Assembly (NCBI RefSeq): GCF_000949135.2
Contig: NZ_JTAN02000012.1
Span: 620,001-684,000 of the forward strand
Direction: 5' to 3'
Source: Burkholderia sp. USMB20
GTDB lineage: Bacteria; Pseudomonadota; Gammaproteobacteria; Burkholderiales; Burkholderiaceae
DNA: 64,000 bases
Shown one piece after another: positions 1-8,282 of the stretch (position 1 is the stretch's first letter; each line of letters opens with the position of its first letter). The notes below the pieces were generated by a model. It saw only the letters and a program-made list of their open reading frames with translations. It did no database searches and had not been told where the DNA came from. The position numbers and the translations under genes are program-made.

Positions 1-303
1 GCCGAAGCTGTCGAAGTCGCGCTTGTGCTCGGTCCACACGCGCTCGATCAGCTGCTTCGGCGTCAGGCCTTCCTTCTCCGCGCGCAGCATGACCGGCGTG
101 CCGTGCGTGTCGTCGGCGCCGATGTAGTAGACCTCGTGACCGTGCATTCGCAGCGTCCGCACCCAGATGTCGGTCTGGATGTACTCGACCAGGTGGCCGA
201 TGTGGATCTGGCCGTTGGCATAGGGCAGTGCGGACGTAACGAGGATCTGGCGGCTGCCTTGCGGCGCCGCAGCCTGCACGGAAGTGAGGTCGGATGCGGA
301 CAT
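1..303 (-). CDS. metG: Methionyl-tRNA synthetase, N-terminal part (runs off left edge)
   Basis: Class I aminoacyl-tRNA synthetase that charges tRNA-Met with methionine in the cytoplasm. Only the first 101 codons are present; the frame stays open to base 1. The translation has the Rossmann-fold start [20 protein letters not shown] with the HIGH ATP-binding signature, followed by [13 protein letters not shown], which is diagnostic of MetRS. The ATG at 303 gives a short N-terminal extension (about 18 residues) before the conserved core, as is common in Burkholderia. The gene reads away from the OmpA-type gene, which lies upstream of it on the same strand. The KMSKS loop and anticodon-binding domain are outside the window. 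Confidence 0.96.
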   Translation of the reverse strand, partial: MSASDLTSVQAAAPQGSRQILVTSALPYANGQIHIGHLVEYIQTDIWVRTLRMHGHEVYYIGADDTHGTPVMLRAEKEGLTPKQLIERVWTEHKRDFDSFG

Positions 304-468
304 AGGGTCTGTAGAAGAACGGCGGAAACGACGGAAACTGCGATTCTATCAGGGGCGCGGGCAGGTCAGCCGGCGCGGGCGCCGTGGATCGGGCGCCGGA
401 AGGGGCGGGGCCGCGGCGGCGGCGTGCCAGGCGGTGCGATGCTGCGATGCAGCAGGCGAATTCCGGGC

Positions 469-497
469 AAAAAAAACCGGGGCGAATTCGGCCCCGG
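469..497 (-). terminator. Rho-independent terminator of the OmpA-type gene
   Basis: A perfect 7-bp stem CCGGGGC/GCCCCGG (477-483 with 491-497) and a 7-nt loop is followed, in minus-strand reading, by a run of eight T. It lies about 180 nt downstream of the OmpA-type stop codon and would insulate metG from it. Confidence 0.8.
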
Positions 498-679
498 AGC
501 AACAACGACAAGAGGAGAATGGTGACGCGCCGGCAGCGCCAGCCGCGTACCGTAAAGACAGACCGCGGGTCGCGACAGAAGTTCGAAATTTTTTTCGATT
601 TGTTACGGAGCCCGCGGGAAGCCTTGTGCGGCGGGGCCGCGCGCCCGGCGCGCGACCCCGTTTCCTCTCGCGACGATGC

Positions 680-1321
680 TTACTGCTGGGCTGCGCGCAG
701 GTAGATCTCGACGCGGCGGTTTTGTGCGCGGCCGGCTTCGGTCGCGTTGTCCGCGATCGGGTTCGACGGGCCCATGCCCTGTGCCGCCAGGCGGCCGCCG
801 GCGACGCCACGCTGCACCAGCGCGTTGACGACGCTCTGCGCGCGGTTCTGCGACAGCGTCTGGTTCAGCTGCTGCGAACCCGTGCTGTCCGTGTAGCCGA
901 CGACCGATGCCGTCACTTGCGGGTTCTGGTTCAGCGTCGTCGCCAGGTCGTTCAGCAGCGGCGTGAAGGCCGGCGTGATCGCGTACTGGTTGGTCGCGAA
1001 CGTCACCGAACTCGGCACGTTCAGCTTCAGCGAGCCGTCCGGCTGCTCGGTCACCTGCGTGCCCGTCTTGGCTGCCGACGGCGCGAGCTTGTTCTTGATC
1101 GCCTGCCAGTTGTAACCCGTCACGCCGCCGACCAGTGCGCCGACGCCCGCGCCGATCGCCGCGCCCTTGCCGCCGCCGGCCAGCGCGCCGATGCCTGCGC
1201 CGAGCGCTGCGCCCGTGCCGGTCCCGACGGCCGTGTTGTTGCCTTGCTGCGTGGCGCAGCCTGCCAGCAGTGCGCCGGCCAAGGCGAAGACGGACAGGCG
1301 AGTCGCGATTTTCATGTTCAT
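680..1321 (-). CDS. OmpA-family lipoprotein with glycine zipper (YiaD-like)
   Basis: Predicted outer-membrane lipoprotein that binds peptidoglycan. The N-terminus is a lipoprotein signal ending in the lipobox LLAGC (Cys22). A Gly/Ala-rich glycine-zipper segment follows (about residues 32-65: GTGTGAALGAGIGALAGG and a second similar run). The C-terminal 110 residues form an OmpA/MotB domain, with the conserved GYTDSTGS, NQTLSQNRAQSV and AQNRRVEIYL stretches that line the diaminopimelate-binding pocket in this family. The ATG at 1321 is chosen because GAGAGG sits 8 nt upstream; the ATG at 1315 is the alternative. The protein is 213 aa, the usual size for YiaD-type proteins. It has its own terminator. 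Confidence 0.9.
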   Translation of the reverse strand: MNMKIATRLSVFALAGALLAGCATQQGNNTAVGTGTGAALGAGIGALAGGGKGAAIGAGVGALVGGVTGYNWQAIKNKLAPSAAKTGTQVTEQPDGSLKLNVPSSVTFATNQYAITPAFTPLLNDLATTLNQNPQVTASVVGYTDSTGSQQLNQTLSQNRAQSVVNALVQRGVAGGRLAAQGMGPSNPIADNATEAGRAQNRRVEIYLRAAQQ

Positions 1322-1673
1322 CTTGAATTCCTCTCTTGGTTGAACGAGTCGACAACGACGACAAACAACAGTTATGGCTCCCGGCACGGACGCCCGAAAA
1401 AGGTGGGCAGGCCCGTGCCCGCGGCAGCCGCCGAGGCGGCTGCATGCCCTGTTCGCCAGCGTGGCTGTTCCGGACAGGGTGATGCGTCAGCCTCTACAAT
1501 ATAGGCGGTTCGTGGCCGATTTGGCCCCATAGCATGCCGCACGCGAAGATTGCTCCGCCGCGCGCGTTCGCGCAATGGCGTGCAACAGATTCTTTCACTT
1601 TTCCCGATTTTCGCAGCGTTATTTGATATTTCTTGACGTTTGCGCGAGAGAAAAACGTTTTCACGGAGTTTCG
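1322..1673. other. Divergent intergenic region between the OmpA-type gene and apbC
   Basis: About 350 bp with no supported gene. It must hold promoters for both flanking genes. A TACAAT hexamer at 1495-1500 on the plus strand resembles a -10 box but has no convincing -35 at normal spacing. The last 100 bp before apbC are noticeably more AT-rich than their surroundings. Confidence 0.5.
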
Positions 1674-2765
1674 ATGAGCATTGACCGGGCACAAGTCGAC
1701 GCCGCATTGGCGGCTGTCGTCGACCCCAATACGGGCCGTCCTTACGCGGCGAACAAGGGCGTGCGCAACGTCGCGATCGACGGCGACGCCGTGGCGGTCG
1801 ACGTGGTGCTCGGCTATCCCGCGCGCAGCCAGCACGACGACGTGCGCGCGCGCATCGCCGCTGCGCTGAAGGCCGTGCCGGGCGTGCGCGACGCACGCGT
1901 CGCCGTGTCGCAGGAGATCGTCGCGCACACGGTGCAGCGCGGCGTGAAGCTGCTGCCGAACGTGAAGAACATCGTCGCGGTCGCGTCGGGCAAGGGCGGC
2001 GTCGGCAAGAGCACGACGGCCGTCAACCTCGCGCTCGCGCTCGCCGCGGAAGGCGCGTCGGTCGGCATTCTCGACGCCGACATCTACGGTCCGTCGCTGC
2101 CGACCATGCTCGGCATTCACGGCCAGCGGCCCGAGTCGCCCGACAACCAGTCGATGAACCCGCTGGTCGGCCACGGGCTGCAGGCGAACTCGATCGGTTT
2201 CCTGATCGAGGAAGACAACCCGATGGTGTGGCGCGGCCCGATGGCGACGTCGGCGCTCGAGCAGCTGCTGCGACAGACCAACTGGCGCGAGCTCGACTAC
2301 CTGATCGTCGACATGCCGCCGGGCACGGGCGACATCCAGCTCACGCTCGCGCAGCGCGTGCCGGTGACCGGCGCCGTGATCGTGACGACCCCGCAGGACA
2401 TCGCGCTGCTCGACGCGAAGAAGGGCCTGAAGATGTTCGAGAAGGTCGGGATTCCGATCCTCGGTATCGTCGAGAACATGAGCATCCACGTGTGCTCGAA
2501 CTGCGGCCACGAAGAGCACATCTTCGGCGCGGGCGGTGCCGAGCGGATGGCGCAGGACTACGGCGTGACCGTGCTCGGCAGCCTGCCGCTCGACATCGCG
2601 ATCCGCGAGCGCGCCGACAGCGGCACGCCGACGGTCGCGGCCGAACCGGACGGCGCGCTGGCGCGGCGCTATCGCGACATCGCGCGCGGGGTCGCGCTGG
2701 CGATCGCCGAGCGCGCACGCGACATGACGTCGAAGTTCCCGTCGATCGTTGTTCAAAATACGTAA
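1674..2765 (+). CDS. apbC: Fe-S cluster carrier ATPase ApbC/Mrp
   Basis: Cytoplasmic P-loop scaffold/carrier that transfers iron-sulfur clusters to apo-proteins. It is 363 aa. The N-terminal 90 residues are a DUF59/MIP18-type domain. The ATPase domain has the deviant Walker A GKGGVGKST at 106-114, LDADIYGPS at 133-141 and VDMPPGTGD at 212-220. The CxxC pair that binds the cluster at the dimer interface is Cys274/Cys277 (VCSNCGHE). The start is supported by ACGGAG 7 nt upstream. The gene lies near metG, a common pairing in beta-proteobacteria. All key residues are intact. Confidence 0.96.
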   Translation: MSIDRAQVDAALAAVVDPNTGRPYAANKGVRNVAIDGDAVAVDVVLGYPARSQHDDVRARIAAALKAVPGVRDARVAVSQEIVAHTVQRGVKLLPNVKNIVAVASGKGGVGKSTTAVNLALALAAEGASVGILDADIYGPSLPTMLGIHGQRPESPDNQSMNPLVGHGLQANSIGFLIEEDNPMVWRGPMATSALEQLLRQTNWRELDYLIVDMPPGTGDIQLTLAQRVPVTGAVIVTTPQDIALLDAKKGLKMFEKVGIPILGIVENMSIHVCSNCGHEEHIFGAGGAERMAQDYGVTVLGSLPLDIAIRERADSGTPTVAAEPDGALARRYRDIARGVALAIAERARDMTSKFPSIVVQNT

Positions 2766-2898
2766 AACCCTTGCGGGGCGGGGCCTCACGCTGTTTACGG
2801 CGCCGCGAGGCGCGGTATCATGGCGACTTTTCCCGGGTCCCTTTACCCGCCCGGCATGGCCGCCGTGTCGAACGGCCGCCAGCCGGCATGAGGATCGA

Positions 2899-3435
2899 AT
2901 GAACCAACGACATCACGGCGTGCGCGCCGGCCGCGCGCGGCGCGCGCTGCTGGCCGCCGCCGCGCTGGGCCTGCTGGCCGGCTGTACCTCTTTTTCCTCG
3001 TCGCACGAAAAGCGTGCCGATGCGCAGTTGCAGCCGACCGTCGGCTCGCAGGCGCGCGGCGCGGTGACGTTCGTCGAACGCCCGGACGGCGTCCAGGTCA
3101 CGTACAACCTGGCCGGCCTGCCGCCGAACAGCGATCACGCGCTGCAGGTGCACGAGCGCGGCGACTGCAACGCGGGCGACGGCTCGAGCGCCGGCCAGGT
3201 GTTCGCGCCGGCCGCCGACCGGCTGCGTGCGGGCGCGCGCGTCGCCGGCGATCTCGGCAACATCCATGCGGATGCGAACGGCGTCGCCGCCGGTTTCATC
3301 GTCGCGCCCGATCTGGCCCTCGACGGCGTGCGCTCCGCGCTGAACCGCGCGGCGCTGGTGCACCGCGACCCGAGCGATCCGGCGTTTCCGCAGCATGGCG
3401 CGGGGCCCGCGCTCGCCTGTGGCGTGATCCGTTGA
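2899..3435 (+). CDS. SodC-like (Cu/Zn superoxide dismutase family) lipoprotein with degenerate metal site
   Basis: The fold is recognisable as the periplasmic Cu/Zn superoxide dismutase family: VHERGDC, SSAG, AGDLGNIHAD and the C-terminal ALACGVIR are all in family order, and the disulfide cysteines (Cys90, Cys174) remain. The 178-aa protein starts with a lipoprotein signal (lipobox LLAGC, Cys29). Aligned by eye to the canonical enzyme, only His85, Asp118 and His155 of the metal ligands survive; the first copper histidine is Gln83, the bridging histidine is Val101, and both remaining zinc histidines are lost (one replaced by Val115). Dismutase activity is therefore doubtful; a structural or metal-sensing role is possible. 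ATG 2899 is chosen for AGGA 5 nt upstream. Confidence 0.85.
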   Translation: MNQRHHGVRAGRARRALLAAAALGLLAGCTSFSSSHEKRADAQLQPTVGSQARGAVTFVERPDGVQVTYNLAGLPPNSDHALQVHERGDCNAGDGSSAGQVFAPAADRLRAGARVAGDLGNIHADANGVAAGFIVAPDLALDGVRSALNRAALVHRDPSDPAFPQHGAGPALACGVIR

Positions 3436-3549
3436 CGGCCGCCGCGTACGCGAGCCGATGATCGCGTAAAATGTGCGCCTTTCCGGGTCGCCGCGTCGCG
3501 AGCGGCCCTTCCTGACTGTCACGCAGCGTTTCCTGGCGCCCCGATATGA

Positions 3550-3628
3550 AACGACCCCAACGCTCACTTCGTTCGCTGTCCCCCGCGGGGACGGCCAGCC
3601 TTCTTGGGACGGCCCGGCGGAGGCTGGC
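3550..3628 (+). promoter_or_regulatory. Structured repeat-like leader that contains the dcd ribosome binding site
   Basis: Two hairpins precede the dcd start. The first is GTCCCC-CGC-GGGGAC (3578-3592). The second pairs GCCAGCCT (3594-3601) with AGGCTGGC (3621-3628), ending one base before the ATG. The only Shine-Dalgarno-like sequence, GGAGG (3619-3623), overlaps the 3' arm. From memory the block resembles a dispersed intergenic element of Burkholderiales, but I could not verify that here. Structure is seen; regulation of dcd is inference. Confidence 0.55.
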
Positions 3629-4198
3629 ATGAGCATCAAGTCCGACAAGTGGATTCGGCGCATGGCCGAAGAACACAAGATGATCGAGCCGTTCGTGCCC
3701 GATCAGGTCCGCGCGTCCGAGGACGGCCGCCGGATCGTCAGCTACGGCACGTCGAGCTACGGCTACGACATCCGCTGCGCGGACGAATTCAAGATCTTCA
3801 CGAACATCAACTCGACGATCGTCGATCCGAAGAACTTCGACGAGGGTTCGTTTGTCGATTTCAAGGGCGACGTGTGCATCATCCCGCCGAACTCGTTCGC
3901 GCTGGCCCGCACCGTCGAATATTTCCGCATCCCGCGCACCGTGCTCACCGTCTGCCTCGGCAAGTCGACCTACGCGCGCTGCGGGATCATCGTCAACGTG
4001 ACGCCGTTCGAACCCGAGTGGGAAGGCTACGTCACGCTGGAATTCTCGAATACCACGCCGCTGCCCGCGAAGATCTACGCGAACGAAGGTGTCGCGCAGG
4101 TGCTGTTCTTCGAAAGCGACGAAGTGTGCGACGTGTCGTACGCCGATCGCGGCGGCAAGTATCAGGGTCAGCGCGGTGTCACGCTGCCGAAAACCTGA
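3629..4198 (+). CDS. dcd: dCTP deaminase
   Basis: Deaminates dCTP to dUTP in the cytoplasm, feeding dTMP synthesis. It is 189 aa; the E. coli enzyme has 193. Family motifs are all present: SSYGYDIRC near residue 48, [19 protein letters not shown] in the middle, the catalytic glutamate in [13 protein letters not shown], and the C-terminal [14 protein letters not shown] that closes over the nucleotide. The start codon lies at the foot of a predicted hairpin (3594-3628), which may restrict translation. A terminator-like hairpin follows 33 nt after the stop. Confidence 0.97.
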
Positions 4199-4231
4199 TC
4201 TGGTTGCATAACGTCTCACCAGTTTCCGGGT

Positions 4232-4267
4232 GACCGCTGCGCGTGACGCGCCGCGGTCGTTCTTTTT
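4232..4267 (+). terminator. Terminator or attenuator between dcd and the decarboxylase gene
   Basis: Arms GACCGCTGCGCG (4232-4243) and CGCGCCGCGGTC (4247-4258) form a 12-bp stem with one mismatch and a TGA loop, followed by GTTCTTTTT. The T-tract abuts the Shine-Dalgarno GGAG (4268-4271) of the next gene, whose ATG is at 4280. The hairpin thus sits inside the decarboxylase leader if transcription reads through from dcd. Confidence 0.7.
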
Positions 4268-4279
4268 GGAGAATCGCCC

Positions 4280-6559
4280 ATGAAGTTTCGTTTCCCCGTC
4301 GTCATCATCGACGAAGATTTCCGCTCCGAGAACATCTCGGGCTCCGGCATCCGGGCGTTGGCCGAAGCGATCGAGAAGGAGGGCGTCGAAGTCCTCGGCC
4401 TCACGAGCTACGGCGATCTGACGTCGTTCGCGCAGCAATCGAGCCGCGCGTCGTGCTTCATCCTGTCGATCGACGACGACGAACTCATGCTCGGCGAAAC
4501 GGGCCCGGACGGCGAACTGCCCGAGCTCGCGACCGCGATCATCGAGCTGCGCGCGTTCGTCACCGAAGTGCGCCGCCGCAACGCGGACATCCCGATCTTC
4601 CTGTACGGCGAGACGCGCACGTCGCGGCATCTGCCGAACGACATCCTGCGCGAACTGCACGGCTTCATCCACATGTTCGAGGACACGCCGGAGTTCGTCG
4701 CGCGCCACATCATCCGCGAGGCGAAGGTCTATCTCGACTCGCTCGCGCCGCCGTTCTTCAAGGAACTGGTGAAGTACGCGGACGAAGGCTCGTACTCGTG
4801 GCACTGCCCGGGCCACTCGGGCGGCGTCGCGTTCCTGAAGAACCCGCTCGGCCAGATGTTCCACCAGTTCTTCGGCGAGAACATGCTGCGCGCCGACGTC
4901 TGCAACGCGGTCGACGAACTCGGCCAGCTGCTCGATCACACGGGCCCGGTCGCGGCGTCCGAGCGCAATGCGGCGCGCATCTTCAGCGCGGACCACCTGT
5001 TCTTCGTGACCAACGGCACGTCGACGTCGAACAAGATCGTCTGGCACGCGACGGTCGCACCCGGCGACATCGTGCTGGTCGACCGCAACTGCCACAAGTC
5101 GATCCTGCACGCGATCACGATGACGGGCGCGATCCCCGTGTTCCTCACGCCGACGCGCAACCACTTCGGCATCATCGGGCCGATCCCGCGCGACGAATTC
5201 AAGCCGGAGAACATCCGCCGGAAGATCGAGGCGAACCCGTTCGCGCGCGAGGCGATGCGCCAGAACCCGGACATGAAGCCGCGCATCCTGACGATCACGC
5301 AGAGCACGTACGACGGTGTCGTCTACAACGTCGAGATGATCAAGGACCTGCTCGGCGACCTGCTCGACACGCTGCACTTCGACGAAGCGTGGCTGCCGCA
5401 CGCGACGTTCCACGACTTCTACCGCGACATGCACGCGATCGGCGACGGCCGCCCGCGCACGGGCGCGCTCGTGTTCGCGACGCACTCGACGCACAAGCTG
5501 CTCGCCGGCATCTCGCAGGCGTCGCAGATCGTCGTGCAGGATTCCGAGAACCGCACGTTCGACAAGCACCGCTTCAACGAGGCGTACCTGATGCACACGT
5601 CGACGAGCCCGCAGTACGCGATCATCGCGTCGTGCGACGTCGCGGCCGCGATGATGGAGCCGCCGGGCGGCACCGCGCTCGTCGAGGAGTCGATCGCCGA
5701 GGCGATCGACTTCCGCCGCGCGATGCGCAAGGTCGACGCCGAATACGGCGACGACTGGTTCTTCAGCGTGTGGGGTCCGGACGACCTGTCGGAAGAAGGC
5801 ATCGGCTCGCGCGACGACTGGATGCTGAAGCCGAACGACCACTGGCACGGCTTCGGCCCGCTGGCGGAAGGCTTCAACATGCTCGACCCGATCAAGGCGA
5901 CGATCATCACGCCGGGGCTCGACGTCGACGGCGAGTTCGGCGAGACGGGCATCCCGGCCGCGATCGTCACGAAGTACCTGGCCGAGCACGGCATCATCGT
6001 CGAGAAGACGGGCCTGTACTCGTTCTTCATCATGTTCACGATCGGCATCACGAAGGGCCGCTGGAACTCGATGGTGACCGAGCTGCAGCAGTTCAAGGAC
6101 GACTACGACAACAACCAGCCGCTGTGGCGCGTGCTGCCGGAATTCGTCGCGCAGCATCCGCGCTACGAGCGCGTCGGCCTGCGCGACCTGTGCACGCAGA
6201 TCCACGACGTGTACCGTGCGAACGACATCGCGCGCCTGACGACGGAGATGTACCTGTCGGACATGGAGCCGGCGATGAAGCCGTCGGACGCGTTCGCGAA
6301 GCTCGCGCACCGCAAGATCGACCGCGTGCCGCTCGACGAGCTCGAGGGCCGCGTGACGAGCATCCTGCTGACGCCGTACCCGCCGGGCATTCCGCTCCTG
6401 ATCCCGGGCGAGCGCTTCAACAAGACGATCGTGAACTACCTGCGGTTCGCGCGCGACTTCAACGAACGCTTCCCGGGCTTCCACACCGACATCCACGGCC
6501 TCGTCGCGGAAGAGGTGAACGGGCGCGTCGAGTACTTCGTCGACTGCGTGCGCGACTGA
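4280..6559 (+). CDS. PLP-dependent Orn/Lys/Arg decarboxylase (AdiA/LdcI type)
   Basis: Group III basic amino acid decarboxylase of 759 aa, the length of inducible arginine decarboxylase AdiA (756 aa). The N-terminal response-regulator-like wing domain covers about residues 1-130. The PLP domain carries HCPGHSGG (175-182), TNGTSTSNKIV, FDEAW (367-371) and the Schiff-base lysine Lys406 in THSTHKLLAG. The C-terminal domain follows from about residue 580. Substrate cannot be fixed by eye; arginine or lysine are likely. No antiporter gene of the acid-resistance type is adjacent, so a housekeeping polyamine role is as likely as acid stress. GGAG 8 nt upstream supports the start; a terminator-like hairpin lies in the leader. 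Confidence 0.93.
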   Translation: MKFRFPVVIIDEDFRSENISGSGIRALAEAIEKEGVEVLGLTSYGDLTSFAQQSSRASCFILSIDDDELMLGETGPDGELPELATAIIELRAFVTEVRRRNADIPIFLYGETRTSRHLPNDILRELHGFIHMFEDTPEFVARHIIREAKVYLDSLAPPFFKELVKYADEGSYSWHCPGHSGGVAFLKNPLGQMFHQFFGENMLRADVCNAVDELGQLLDHTGPVAASERNAARIFSADHLFFVTNGTSTSNKIVWHATVAPGDIVLVDRNCHKSILHAITMTGAIPVFLTPTRNHFGIIGPIPRDEFKPENIRRKIEANPFAREAMRQNPDMKPRILTITQSTYDGVVYNVEMIKDLLGDLLDTLHFDEAWLPHATFHDFYRDMHAIGDGRPRTGALVFATHSTHKLLAGISQASQIVVQDSENRTFDKHRFNEAYLMHTSTSPQYAIIASCDVAAAMMEPPGGTALVEESIAEAIDFRRAMRKVDAEYGDDWFFSVWGPDDLSEEGIGSRDDWMLKPNDHWHGFGPLAEGFNMLDPIKATIITPGLDVDGEFGETGIPAAIVTKYLAEHGIIVEKTGLYSFFIMFTIGITKGRWNSMVTELQQFKDDYDNNQPLWRVLPEFVAQHPRYERVGLRDLCTQIHDVYRANDIARLTTEMYLSDMEPAMKPSDAFAKLAHRKIDRVPLDELEGRVTSILLTPYPPGIPLLIPGERFNKTIVNYLRFARDFNERFPGFHTDIHGLVAEEVNGRVEYFVDCVRD

Positions 6560-7401
6560 TGGCGACGCAGGGACGAATCCGGACGATGCGCGCGGCGCTG
6601 GCCGCGCTCGTCGCCTGGGCGAGCTGGTCGGCAGGGCCGGCTGGGCTGACCGTCGCGCATGCGGAAGTGGCGGCGGCCGACCCGATCGACGTCGCGATGC
6701 GGCAGTGTCTCGCGCGGCGCGACCGGTCGTCGACGGCCGGCCAGATCCAGTGCATGGGCGAAGCGCAGCAGCAGTGGCAGGCGGTGATGGACGGCGCGTA
6801 CCAGCGCCTGTCGAACGACGCGCCGGCCGACGCGAAGCGCGGCTGGCAGGACAGCCAGCGCCGCTGGGTCACGTGGCGCAAGGATGAAATTCATCTGCTG
6901 AAGGCCGTGTACGACACGACGCGCGGCACGTCGTACGCGATGTCGAGCGCCGACATGCAGCTGCAGCCGGTGCGCGATCGCGCGTTGGCGCTGCGCGCGG
7001 CGGCCGACCGTTATGCACCGCCGCCTGCCGCCGTGCCGGTGGCGGCCACGAGCGGTGCGCAGGGCGGCACCCGCGGCGGTGCGGTCGCGGCGCCAAGCGC
7101 CGCCGCGGCAGCCGGCGGCAAGCCGGCGAACGCGCCGCGCGATCCGGCGATCCGCCGCGTGCGGCCGTGCGTGCAGGATGCCGCATGCGAGCACGCGCTG
7201 TTCGACTTGAACCGCTATTACCAGAAGCTGCGTCGCAAGATGCCCGCGCATTCGGCCGCGACGCTCGTGCGCGCGCAACGCGCGTGGGAAGCGTTCCGCG
7301 ATTCGACTGCGCCGCTCGTCGGCGAGGACGGCCGCGTCGACTTGATCGGCGCGCGCATCGCGACGATGAAGCGTCTGTCGGAGACGGCCGGCAACGACTG
7401 A
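6559..7401 (+). CDS. Secreted LprI-type (DUF1311) protein
   Basis: Predicted periplasmic protein with a signal peptide ending about AHA and two LprI-like modules of the lysozyme-inhibitor-like family. The first has QCLARRDRSSTAGQIQCMGEAQQQW and a tryptophan-rich helix (WQDSQRRWVTWR); the second, shorter one has CVQDAACEHALFDLNRYYQ. Paired cysteines in each are typical. A Pro/Ala/Gly-rich linker of about 60 residues separates them. The start ATG overlaps the decarboxylase stop (TGATG), implying translational coupling; an ATG at 6586 would give a more compact signal peptide. Function is unproven; some family members inhibit lysozyme. Confidence 0.75.
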   Translation: MATQGRIRTMRAALAALVAWASWSAGPAGLTVAHAEVAAADPIDVAMRQCLARRDRSSTAGQIQCMGEAQQQWQAVMDGAYQRLSNDAPADAKRGWQDSQRRWVTWRKDEIHLLKAVYDTTRGTSYAMSSADMQLQPVRDRALALRAAADRYAPPPAAVPVAATSGAQGGTRGGAVAAPSAAAAAGGKPANAPRDPAIRRVRPCVQDAACEHALFDLNRYYQKLRRKMPAHSAATLVRAQRAWEAFRDSTAPLVGEDGRVDLIGARIATMKRLSETAGND

Positions 7402-7439
7402 GGATCGCCGCGATGCCGGTCATCCGGCGCGGCAACGCA

Positions 7440-7465
7440 AAACGGGCACCCGCGGGTGCCCGTTT
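7440..7465. terminator. Bidirectional terminator (26-bp perfect palindrome)
   Basis: A perfect 26-bp palindrome with arms AAACGGGCACCCG/CGGGTGCCCGTTT lies between the convergent LprI-type and HAD genes. Runs of A before and T after allow use on both strands. Confidence 0.85.
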
Positions 7466-7488
7466 GCATGTGGCGCGCCGCGTGGCGC

Positions 7489-8172
7489 TTACGCGGGCTG
7501 CTGCGTGTCCAGACGGCCGAACCACGACGGCACGAGCGCGACTGCATCGTCGAGCGACGCGAGCACGTGCAGGCTCAGCGCGACGATCTCGGGCGTCGGC
7601 GCCTTCAGGTCGGGCACGGTGACGACCGACGCACCGGCGCCGGCGGCCGATTGCGCGCCGAAATCGCTGTCCTCGAACGCGACGCACGCGTGCGCCGGCA
7701 CGCCGAGGCGTTCGGCCGCGAGCCGGTACACGGCCGGGTCGGGCTTGCCGCGCGCGACTTCGTCGCCACCCGCGATCGCGCGGAAGAACGGCAGCACGCC
7801 GACCGCGTCGAGCCGCGCACGAATCACGTCGCGCGCGGACGACGACGCGACCGCGCACGGAATGCCGGCCTGCGCGAGCGTCTCGAGCAACGCCAGCGCG
7901 CCGGACTTCAGCGGAAACTTCGGATGGGGTTCGGGCGCGGCGAGTTGCTCGCGCACGCGGATGCGCACGGCGTCGAACGTGTCGGCGTGGCCGATCAGCC
8001 GCGCGAGAATCACCTGGCCTTCGGCGAACGAGCGGCCGACGATCTGCAGGTAGTCGATCTCGGTCAGCACGACGCCATGCGCGTTCGACACGTCGATCCA
8101 CGTGTTCATGATGGTCCGCTCGGAATCGACGAGCAGGCCGTCCATGTCGAAGAGCGCGGCGGAGAAGGTCAT
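7489..8172 (-). CDS. HAD-superfamily phosphatase (beta-PGM / phosphoglycolate phosphatase-like)
   Basis: Cytoplasmic Mg-dependent phosphohydrolase or phosphomutase, 227 aa. HAD motif I is DMDGLLVDSE with nucleophile Asp9 and acid/base Asp11; motif II is the SSS of AVASSSARDVI; motif III lysine is in ARGKPDPAVY; motif IV is FEDSDFGAQSA. The helical C1 cap between motifs I and II fits the beta-phosphoglucomutase/GPH/DhaK-phosphatase branch. Substrate is not identifiable. It lies downstream of argH on the same strand with a hairpin between them, so it is probably expressed separately or at a lower level. Confidence 0.88.
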   Translation of the reverse strand: MTFSAALFDMDGLLVDSERTIMNTWIDVSNAHGVVLTEIDYLQIVGRSFAEGQVILARLIGHADTFDAVRIRVREQLAAPEPHPKFPLKSGALALLETLAQAGIPCAVASSSARDVIRARLDAVGVLPFFRAIAGGDEVARGKPDPAVYRLAAERLGVPAHACVAFEDSDFGAQSAAGAGASVVTVPDLKAPTPEIVALSLHVLASLDDAVALVPSWFGRLDTQQPA

Positions 8173-8247
8173 CGGCGGTGTCCGGAAAGCGGGAAAACGG
8201 AACGGCGGGGAAGGCGTCGGGCGGCGCGACGGCCGCCCGAATGAAGA

Positions 8248-8268
8248 ACGGACGCCGAAGGCGTCCGT
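8248..8268 (-). terminator. Terminator-like hairpin after argH
   Basis: A perfect 9-bp stem ACGGACGCC/GGCGTCCGT with a 3-nt loop lies 15 nt after the argH stop, with only a weak TCTTC tract beyond. A second GC-only hairpin (about 8218-8240) follows. Partial readthrough into the HAD gene is plausible. Confidence 0.55.
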
Positions 8269-8282
8269 CCGCGACGGCAGGC

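Noticed and set aside
3296-6496. A 1066-codon open frame on the minus strand opposite dcd and the decarboxylase gene
   Set aside because: Its product is Arg/Asp/Val-rich low complexity, the normal shadow of a GC-rich gene; the plus strand holds a complete, well-conserved decarboxylase.
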